Below, in pieces: positions 1 to 5,127 of a stretch of DNA of 7,938 nt. Made by a program: the position numbers and the translations under genes. Numbering within the stretch: the stretch's first letter is position 1; the number at the start of each line of letters is the position of its first letter. Origin of the DNA: Chloroflexi bacterium RBG_13_46_14 (GTDB lineage: Bacteria; Chloroflexota; Dehalococcoidia; Dehalococcoidales; UBA2162); assembly GCA_001796415.1 (NCBI GenBank), contig MGML01000179.1, forward strand, positions 11,486-19,423, in the 5' to 3' direction. Under the pieces are notes generated by a model, which saw only the letters and a list, made by a program, of their open reading frames with translations, made no database searches and was not told the origin of the DNA.

Positions 1-1133
1 TTGTTTCGGAAAGTATCGGTTGCACTGTGCCTGCCAGTCAATCCTTCAGAATTACTGATGAGCTGCTGGGTACCGGTTCAGGCGAGCCCGGGCAGGTATT
101 CCAGCTACTTAATACCCCGGTGCTGGCCAGGGAGCAGGGAGAGACGGTACAGGTAGAGACAGAGAATGAGAGGGAATACGAATCGTGGCAGGAGGTAACT
201 GATTTCGCTGATTCAGACCCTGACGACAGGCATTTCACCATGGACGATAATACCGGGGAAATCCGGTTCGGACCTTCGATTAAGCAACCGTCAGGCGAAG
301 AACGTCAATATGGTAAAATACCACCTTCCGGGCGGTTGATTCGTTTTTCCTCTTACCGTTCCGGTGGTGGCATCATCGGCAATGTCGGTGAAGGCACCAT
401 CACCGTGCTGAAATCCTCTATCCCTTATATCGACTCGGTAAAGAATTATGAAAGGGCTATGGATGGCATCGATGCTGAAAAGCTGGAACTGGCGAAACTG
501 AGAGTGCCTCATATCTTGAGAACTAACACCGCGGCGGTTACCAGGGAAGACTTCGAATATCTGGCAGTCGAGGCATCACGGAATATCGTCCGGGCGAAAA
601 GCATCGCTCCGGGTGACGTTGCCGACTCCAGGAATCTTTCAGCCGGAACTGTACGTGTACTGCTGGTACCGCGGGTAACGGAATTCGAAGGATATATATC
701 TCCTGAACAACTGGATTTACCAAGAAAGGTCAGAGAAGAAGTCGCTGCCTTTCTGGATGAGCGCCGTTTGCTTGGCACCCGGCTTGAACTTGGAGACCCC
801 AGGTATTTATACGTCGCGATAGAAGTACATGCCAGGATTATGAGAGGCTTTCAACAGCAGGCCATCGCTGATATTGAAAAACGGCTTTACCATTATGTAA
901 ACCCGATATGTGGCGGGGCGGACAGTACCGGCTGGCCGTTCGGGCGCAGCCTTAACCAGTCCGAGATTCTTGCCTGTCTTCAGGGCATCCAGAATGTTGA
1001 CTATATCGATGAGGTCAGGATTTTCCCTGTCGACCCTGCTACCGGAGAAAGAAAGGATGCAGCCAGTAAAATCTCCGTACCTTATGATGGATTGCTTTGC
1101 TCGCATAAACATGAGGTTATCCCAATAGAATAA
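1..1133 (+). CDS. Putative baseplate assembly protein, J-like (TIGR02243-type), 5' partial
   Basis: The reading frame is open from position 3 to the TAA at 1131-1133, giving 376 residues without a start; the GTG at 27 is an internal codon, because family-like sequence (VSESIGCTVPASQSF) runs through it. The features match what I know of eCIS/phage baseplate J-like proteins of the TIGR02243 type: a QVFQL segment, a DDRHFTMDDNTGEIRFG segment typical of the family's middle domain, a GGGIIGNVGEGTITVLKS segment, and an AKLRVPHILRTNTAAVTREDFE segment leading into the Baseplate_J C-terminal part. Members form the wedge or inner ring of the baseplate that triggers sheath contraction. Full-length relatives are usually well over 600 residues, so roughly the C-terminal half is present. 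The next gene encodes the tail protein I partner that usually accompanies this family. Family call is from memory of the motifs; the truncation is due to the window edge. Confidence 0.88.
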   Translation, partial: VSESIGCTVPASQSFRITDELLGTGSGEPGQVFQLLNTPVLAREQGETVQVETENEREYESWQEVTDFADSDPDDRHFTMDDNTGEIRFGPSIKQPSGEERQYGKIPPSGRLIRFSSYRSGGGIIGNVGEGTITVLKSSIPYIDSVKNYERAMDGIDAEKLELAKLRVPHILRTNTAAVTREDFEYLAVEASRNIVRAKSIAPGDVADSRNLSAGTVRVLLVPRVTEFEGYISPEQLDLPRKVREEVAAFLDERRLLGTRLELGDPRYLYVAIEVHARIMRGFQQQAIADIEKRLYHYVNPICGGADSTGWPFGRSLNQSEILACLQGIQNVDYIDEVRIFPVDPATGERKDAASKISVPYDGLLCSHKHEVIPIE

Positions 1134-1205
1134 AGGGTGCAACACTTTTAAAGACGACCAGGTTAGTGTTTGAGGATTATCGAGAAAACGGAAAAGGAAT
1201 CATCT

Positions 1206-1769
1206 ATGCCAAGTGTAAATAGTCAAAACGGAACTCATCGGGAAAGCCGATATCTGGACTATCTGCCGGGACTGTATCGAGACGATAAGTTCATGGGGCA
1301 GTATCTCAATATATTCGAAGATATCATGGGTCCTCTTGAACGTACCGTTGATAACCTGGAGATATACTTCGATCCGATGATAACGCCGGAATCTCTGGTT
1401 CCCTGGTTGGCAAGCTGGCTCGATTTGAAACCTGGCCCGGGCTGGACAGTGAAAAGGTGGCGTGAACTGATAAAGTCCGCCGCTTTACTTCACCGTCTCC
1501 GGGGGACGAAACGAGGCCTTTCGGAGTACTTGAGAATATATACAGGCAATGTTCCCGAAATATCCGAGTATATACCGGGCATGAGCCTCGGCGAGGAAAC
1601 GAAACTGGGAGTTAATACAAAAATTGGCAGCGCCGGAGCGGGAAACCATTTTACGGTTACACTGGAAATTGACGCCGCTAGTAAAGTTGATATCGATACA
1701 GTCAAATCGATTATAGATTCACAGAAACCTGCCCATACTATCTATACATTGCAGATAAGGCAACGTTAA
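1206..1769 (+). CDS. Phage tail protein I-like baseplate protein (TIGR02242-type)
   Basis: A 187-residue protein resembling the tail protein I/TIGR02242 family, which completes the baseplate wedge beside the J-like protein in phage tails and eCIS particles. Recognisable segments are YLDYLPGLYRDD (residues 16-27), an amphipathic stretch around residues 31-54, FDP (55-57), PWLASWLDL (66-74) and RGTKRGL (99-105), in the order seen in the family; the length is also typical. The start is chosen at ATG 1206 because AAGGAA lies at 1194-1199 with 6 nt spacing; a TTG at 1170 would add 12 residues but has no convincing ribosome site. It follows the J-like gene by 72 nt in the same direction, probably in one operon, and is the last gene of that rightward block because the next two genes run the other way. 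Confidence 0.87.
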   Translation: MPSVNSQNGTHRESRYLDYLPGLYRDDKFMGQYLNIFEDIMGPLERTVDNLEIYFDPMITPESLVPWLASWLDLKPGPGWTVKRWRELIKSAALLHRLRGTKRGLSEYLRIYTGNVPEISEYIPGMSLGEETKLGVNTKIGSAGAGNHFTVTLEIDAASKVDIDTVKSIIDSQKPAHTIYTLQIRQR

Positions 1770-1786
1770 CACCGAGGCAGGCATTC

Positions 1787-1808
1787 TCAGGTATATGGGA
1801 AAACCTGA
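1787..1808. terminator. Weak stem-loop between convergent genes
   Basis: TCAGGT at 1787-1792 can pair with ACCTGA at 1803-1808 across a 10-nt loop. It sits in the 78-nt gap between the two convergent stop codons, where a bidirectional terminator would be expected. There is no T-run on either strand after the stem, so it is not a good intrinsic terminator; it is recorded only as the best candidate in this gap. Confidence 0.22.
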
Positions 1809-1847
1809 TACTGGAAAAGCTTATCTACTACAATTGCTGTGCCGTAA

Positions 1848-2072
1848 TCAGTCAGTGCCTGCCAGAACGTTCACGATTTTCCCGGAAATGGCATCGATAG
1901 TTACCCGTGCCGCGTAGTCTGGACCCAGAGTGTCGGGGGGTAAAATGCAACCGAATGTCACAATATACTGATTGTTTTCCAGTTCTGCGGTAATCGGTGC
2001 ATTTTCTTCTATCTCAATTTTGCCCTCGATTTCTTTTCTGGCAATTCCTATCGCTTCATCTTGTGTTATCAT
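1848..2072 (-). CDS. Small PepSY/NTF2-like protein, possible partner (immunity or inhibitor) of the upstream effector
   Basis: A 74-residue cytosolic-looking protein with no signal peptide or membrane segment. It opens with a short helix (ITQDEAIGIARKEIEG, residues 2-17), followed by strands AELENNQYIVTFGC (29-42) and ARVTIDAISGKIVNVLAG (55-72). The helix-strand-strand layout with a closing D-x-x-x-GK-I turn is like a single PepSY domain, a fold known from propeptides that inhibit metallopeptidases; short NTF2-fold immunity proteins have a similar look, so the family is not certain. The gene starts 25 nt after the stop of the DUF4157/JAB gene in the same direction, so the two are very likely co-transcribed. 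GGTGA at 2079-2083 lies 6 nt before the ATG and is a modest ribosome site. The position directly behind a putative toxin suggests an immunity or inhibitor role; this is inference from context and fold only. Confidence 0.72.
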   Translation of the reverse strand: MITQDEAIGIARKEIEGKIEIEENAPITAELENNQYIVTFGCILPPDTLGPDYAARVTIDAISGKIVNVLAGTD

Positions 2073-2097
2073 CTTATTTCACCCAGCCTCAAACACG

Positions 2098-3492
2098 TTA
2101 ATCAGGTGTGCGTTGGTCCGGTCCACAATCGTACACTTGGGCTCCCGCATTAAGCGGATGCTTAGCTGGTATTGTGCCGCCTTTGTCTTCTACATAATCG
2201 TACACCAGACCGGGAATATCATTGTTGTCATGATACGTTATATCTACGCCTGAGGGTCCTACTCCTCTTCCATAAGTCCTGTACCTGGTTGGAGTGTGAG
2301 TGTGAAACAATCCGACAGTGTACTCATCACCAGAATCAGGGGGCTTAGCCCCGGGGCTGACGCTTGCTGTTTGCGCATCTGTAACTAATGGGCCCGTTCT
2401 TTTCTGGCTGATCGAGAATGCGCTTGATTGTGAATTCCACCGTATCCAAAAAGATTGCTCTCGGCGCGTGGTCTCGGTGGTAGCATCCAAGGTTTCCTGC
2501 CAGGCGCTCTCCGTCTCTGACGTAATTGTTGAATCGCTAGCTATCGTAGCCCACGAGGGGAATGTTACAGTGTCATCACGCTGAATGACCGCTGTCTCCT
2601 GTCTTGATATGCCTGACCGCCCATTTCCCCCGGACGTGTGCTCTTCCAGAATAATATCGACCTGAGTATCAATCGGAGCATCATAATCGGGAGCGGTGTC
2701 TGCACCTGTATCACCATCTTCAGCAAGCCTGCTCTCCTCCTTTATCTCAGACCGGTCCTGACTCTGCCCGAAGGCTGGCGTCCGGTCAGCTTCTTTAATT
2801 GCCCCTCCTTGCTGAACAACGTGAGTCAATTCGTGGGCCAGCAAATGCTTACCAGACTGTGCAGCGGGATTATATTTACCTTCTCCAAAGTAGATATCCC
2901 GACCCAGTGTAAACGCCTGAGCATTCAGTTCGTGACTCATCTGAGTCGCTTCGGCATCGGTATGCAGCCGGACGCTGCCGAAATCAACTCCGAAGCGCGG
3001 TTCCATATAAGCCCTTACATCATCCGGCAATGGAGTACCTCTACCCTGGTTGCCAGACAAGCGGCTCTCCAGTCCGGAATTAACTGACGAGTTACTGTCA
3101 CTATGCTCATGAAGAAGCTGAATACCGGCCGGAGCCCGACTCATACTGACAATCCGTTTTGCTACCTGTTCGGCTTCGATTTCCTGTTTATCACCGGGGG
3201 AGCTGACATTTAGTTTCGTCTGGATGTTGCTGTTTCTGACAAGACGCTGAACGTAAGCATTGCCATATGAACGCTGCAAGTGCAACAGCAGTCTTGCGAC
3301 CTGTTCACCGGTCCTCGCTTTATCAAGTAGCGCGGTATGTTCTTCCGTCCTGGGATGGAACGGAGTATCCATATTCGTATTGTCCGTCTCATCCCGTGAA
3401 GGAGATTTATTGAATAATGGTTGAGGATCGTTCTTAAGACGGTGACCCTGCGTTAATTCTATTTTTTCTCTTGAGATTTTTTCACGTTTCAT
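2098..3492 (-). CDS. DUF4157 (eCIS core) protein with C-terminal JAB/JAMM-like domain, putative eCIS effector
   Basis: A 464-residue protein with no signal peptide. Residues 1-60 are polar and probably disordered. Residues 68-85 (LLLHLQRSYGNAYVQRLV) and 90-116 (ending EAEQVAKRIVSM) are the lead-in motifs usual before DUF4157. DUF4157 spans about 153-230 and includes FGVDFGSVRLHTDAEA and the zincin motif HELTH at 220-224. A polar linker follows (about 232-308). The C-terminal part (about 309-464) resembles a JAB/JAMM (DUF4329-like) isopeptidase or peptidase: HTH at 397-399, then SGVD at 414-417, the H-x-H ... S-x-x-D metal signature; E345 could be the catalytic glutamate. DUF4157 is known as a marker of eCIS loci and of eCIS-associated toxins, so a cargo role is likely but inferred. 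Start ATG 3490-3492 has a perfect AGGAGG (3499-3504) 6 nt upstream. It is transcribed against the flanking structural genes, with a candidate partner gene just downstream. Confidence 0.9.
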   Translation of the reverse strand: MKREKISREKIELTQGHRLKNDPQPLFNKSPSRDETDNTNMDTPFHPRTEEHTALLDKARTGEQVARLLLHLQRSYGNAYVQRLVRNSNIQTKLNVSSPGDKQEIEAEQVAKRIVSMSRAPAGIQLLHEHSDSNSSVNSGLESRLSGNQGRGTPLPDDVRAYMEPRFGVDFGSVRLHTDAEATQMSHELNAQAFTLGRDIYFGEGKYNPAAQSGKHLLAHELTHVVQQGGAIKEADRTPAFGQSQDRSEIKEESRLAEDGDTGADTAPDYDAPIDTQVDIILEEHTSGGNGRSGISRQETAVIQRDDTVTFPSWATIASDSTITSETESAWQETLDATTETTRREQSFWIRWNSQSSAFSISQKRTGPLVTDAQTASVSPGAKPPDSGDEYTVGLFHTHTPTRYRTYGRGVGPSGVDITYHDNNDIPGLVYDYVEDKGGTIPAKHPLNAGAQVYDCGPDQRTPD

Positions 3493-3498
3493 CTCCGT

Positions 3499-3504
3499 CC
3501 TCCT
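3499..3504 (-). promoter_or_regulatory. Strong ribosome binding site of the DUF4157/JAB gene
   Basis: The minus strand reads AGGAGG here, a full match to the anti-16S tail, 6 nt before the ATG at 3490-3492. It fixes the start of the 464-residue protein and points to efficient translation. Confidence 0.85.
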
Positions 3505-3510
3505 GAGTTG

Positions 3511-3559
3511 CTAATACTCATTAGTTCCAGGATAGGTTATTAGAAATCATTCACTAATA
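3511..3559. repeat. Cluster of ATTAG/CTAAT inverted half-sites in the effector leader
   Basis: Two perfect short inverted repeats sit side by side: CTAAT-ACTC-ATTAG at 3511-3524, and TATTAG-N10-CTAATA at 3538-3559. All four half-sites share the ATTAG core. They lie between the predicted minus-strand -10 (3572-3577) and the AGGAGG of the DUF4157/JAB gene, that is, in its transcribed leader. They could form an operator for a dimeric repressor or fold as weak RNA hairpins. The region is very AT-rich (12 G/C in the 60 bases 3541-3600), so part of this could be chance. Confidence 0.4.
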
Positions 3560-3571
3560 TAGTTTACTCTT

Positions 3572-3600
3572 AGTATTTTCTTTTATAAAGATATTGTCAA
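3572..3600 (-). promoter_or_regulatory. Sigma70-type promoter driving the DUF4157/JAB and PepSY-like genes
   Basis: On the minus strand a perfect -35 TTGACA (plus-strand 3595-3600) is followed by a 17-nt spacer and the -10 AATACT (3572-3577, four of six consensus bases). Transcription would start near 3565 and give a leader of about 70 nt before the ATG at 3492. The distance, spacing and direction all fit the strong ribosome site downstream, making this the best promoter in the window. Confidence 0.6.
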
Positions 3601-3661
3601 ATTTTCTTTTCGTCTGTTTCCTCTCCAGTCTGAGCGGGATTATTCCTCCCCTATATCATTT

Positions 3662-3688
3662 TAGACTAGAAATAGACTTGCTCATAAT
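3662..3688 (+). promoter_or_regulatory. Possible SARP-type operator/promoter: TAGACT direct repeat plus CATAAT
   Basis: TAGACT occurs at 3662-3667 and again at 3673-3678, exactly 11 nt apart, with CATAAT (one base from TATAAT) at 3683-3688. SARP activators are known to bind direct repeats spaced by one helical turn that take the place of a -35 box, and a SARP-like gene lies downstream. The gap from the second repeat to the -10 is 4 nt, shorter than the roughly 8 nt usual for SARP promoters, so this is a tentative call. Confidence 0.3.
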
Positions 3689-3868
3689 AGATTCGAATGC
3701 ATTATAGCAGGCTTTGGTAAATTTCTAGTTAATCTTGAATTAATTTTCAGTTACTATTCAAATGGAGTATTTCTGACTGTTAATACAGCAAGGTTACAGG
3801 GTAGATAAAGCGGCAGGAGTTTTTTTAAAATTTAATGGATAATAGTGGTTTTTAAAAAGATACTGGTG

Positions 3869-3874
3869 TATAAT
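3869..3874 (+). promoter_or_regulatory. Candidate -10 box (TATAAT) for the activator gene
   Basis: A perfect TATAAT lies about 150 nt before the activator ATG. No good -35 is seen at 16-18 nt upstream (best TGGTTT at 3846-3851), so it would be a weak or activator-dependent promoter. Confidence 0.3.
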
Positions 3875-4023
3875 CGTGAATATTCAGGTAGTAAGGGAAA
3901 AACGTTAAGGCATTCCAGAGTCGGCAGGTCAAGGGAAAAAGCTACTCCTAACGAAAAGATAACTTTCAATTATGTATCAGTTCACTATAGGAAAAAGAAT
4001 CTGGTAGGGCGTGGCAAGACCAA

Positions 4024-5070
4024 ATGGACGTAAATAACAATAGCCCTTGGCAAGACACTGTTAGTTTATTGAGGCTCGTTAAAAACGATTATGAGTCGGT
4101 AAGAAAACAACTGGAAATTGCATGTGAAGCCTTGTCTGAACGAGAGCGTGTAGCCAACAGAAGACTTGCACAGGCTCTTCTGTTATGCGGAGGGTATAAA
4201 ACCCTTTGCCTTAGCTCGGTCAGTTCGGGTATTAATTCAGCCCAAATTGGCAAAGTCATTTTGGGGGAATCAATTCCATATAAGATAGTCTCCAATGCGT
4301 TAAAGCTGGAAGTATGCTGTTTTGAAAAATTGGAGATATATTCTGGCACCAGGAAATTAGACTATTGGCAGAATACGAATGCCAAATCTCTCTTCAGGCT
4401 CTTCATGACCAGACCGAGAGAAACCATTATCAAGGATGTCATTATAGAATACTTATGGCCTGAGTGTAATCCTCAGACAGCCGGTAACAATTTGAAAGTG
4501 GCGATACATGGCCTCAGAAAAATACTTAACCACTTTCTTGACCAGAATAATAATTTCCCCTCTGTCGTATTTAAGTCCGGGGGCTACGAGTTAAACCCCA
4601 AAATTGAATTATGGATAGATATAGAACAGTTCGAGCATCACTGGGCTAGAGGCAGGCAACTGGAGAAAGAAGGAGAATTCACTGCCGCAATCAAAGAATT
4701 TGAAATGGCAGAGGCACTATATAAGGGCGATTATCTGGAAGACGAACCTTATGATGACCGTATACTGATACGCCGAGAAACACTCAAGGATATCTACCTC
4801 ATTATTATTGGGAAAATTGCCGACTACTTACTAAAGATTAAAGATTACGAAGGAAGCATTATTTATAATCAAAAAATTATTGCTAAGGATAATTGCCGCG
4901 AAGATGCGTTCAAACGGCTGATGCGCTGTTATAGCCGGTTGGGAAATAGAAATCGAGCCATGCGCTGGTACGAAATCTGTTGTCAGGCCATACGGACAGA
5001 GCTTGATACTACTCCTGAAAATGAAACGACTCTTTTGTATCAACAAGTATCCAGGGATGAATATATTTAG
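4024..5070 (+). CDS. SARP-like transcriptional activator (winged helix plus BTAD)
   Basis: A 348-residue cytosolic regulator. Residues 1 to about 97 are helical with no family I recognise. A winged-helix DNA-binding domain of the OmpR/SARP type follows (about 98-195): W115, a helix around 120-130, the EYLWPE segment (142-147), a recognition-helix region with NNLKVAIHGLRKIL (155-168), and the wing GGYELNP (186-192). The BTAD (bacterial transcriptional activator domain, TPR-like helices) covers about 200-345, including the EFEMAEALYKGDYL stretch. No NB-ARC or LuxR part is attached. The ATG at 4024 is the only usable start after the in-frame TAG at 3988; its ribosome site is poor (AGGG at 4006-4009, 14 nt away). 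The gene is AT-richer than its neighbours (18 G/C in the 60 bases 4801-4860). Its place at the divergent region suggests local control of the eCIS genes, by inference. Confidence 0.85.
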   Translation: MDVNNNSPWQDTVSLLRLVKNDYESVRKQLEIACEALSERERVANRRLAQALLLCGGYKTLCLSSVSSGINSAQIGKVILGESIPYKIVSNALKLEVCCFEKLEIYSGTRKLDYWQNTNAKSLFRLFMTRPRETIIKDVIIEYLWPECNPQTAGNNLKVAIHGLRKILNHFLDQNNNFPSVVFKSGGYELNPKIELWIDIEQFEHHWARGRQLEKEGEFTAAIKEFEMAEALYKGDYLEDEPYDDRILIRRETLKDIYLIIIGKIADYLLKIKDYEGSIIYNQKIIAKDNCREDAFKRLMRCYSRLGNRNRAMRWYEICCQAIRTELDTTPENETTLLYQQVSRDEYI

Positions 5071-5083
5071 CATCAAAAACCTC

Positions 5084-5122
5084 TCTCCTGCGTGAGGAAA
5101 CACTCATAGCAGAGGAAGGAGA
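5084..5122 (+). promoter_or_regulatory. Leader able to fold against its own ribosome site, upstream of the DUF4159 gene
   Basis: TCTCCT (5084-5089) is fully complementary to AGGAGA (5117-5122), which covers the Shine-Dalgarno of the next gene. The same left segment CTCCTGC (5085-5091) can instead pair with GCAGAGG (5109-5115, one mismatch and one G-T pair), enclosing TGAG/CTCA (5093-5096 with 5103-5106), which would leave the ribosome site free. The two pairings exclude each other. Purine-rich ribosome sites often find chance partners, so this is only a possible translational switch. Confidence 0.25.
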
Positions 5123-5127
5123 AGGAA

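Larger units (their letters stand above)
3505..4023. other. AT-rich divergent intergenic control region
   Basis: About 520 nt without a convincing gene separate the leftward DUF4157/JAB gene from the rightward activator. Sampled 60-base lines hold 12 (3541-3600), 24 (3601-3660) and 15 (3721-3780) G/C, far below the coding blocks. It contains the minus-strand promoter, the ATTAG/CTAAT half-sites, a TAGACT direct repeat at 11-nt spacing followed by CATAAT (3662-3688), and a TATAAT at 3869-3874. The length and composition suit a shared regulatory region for both divergent units. Confidence 0.7.

Noticed and set aside
27..29. GTG as the start of the baseplate J-like protein
   Set aside because: Family-like sequence continues in frame to the left edge and no ribosome site precedes it; the gene is cut by the window.
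807..1145. A 112-codon leftward frame opposite the baseplate gene
   Set aside because: Lies wholly within the conserved baseplate coding region on the other strand, with no recognisable product.
1170..1205. TTG 1170 as the start of the tail protein I-like gene
   Set aside because: It adds 12 residues without family similarity and lacks a ribosome site, whereas ATG 1206 has AAGGAA at a good distance.
2638..3087. A 149-codon rightward frame opposite the DUF4157/JAB gene
   Set aside because: It is fully antisense to a protein with clear domain motifs and strong translation signals; the product resembles no family.
3635..3655. A possible small hairpin or ribosome-like GGGGAGG on the minus strand
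   Set aside because: The frame it would serve has no proper start codon, and the stem is only about three pairs; it also lies upstream of the predicted promoter.
3845..4033. A 62-codon rightward frame starting at GTG 3845 in the control region
   Set aside because: No ribosome site, very basic and low-complexity product, and it overlaps the start of the activator gene in another frame; more likely non-coding leader.
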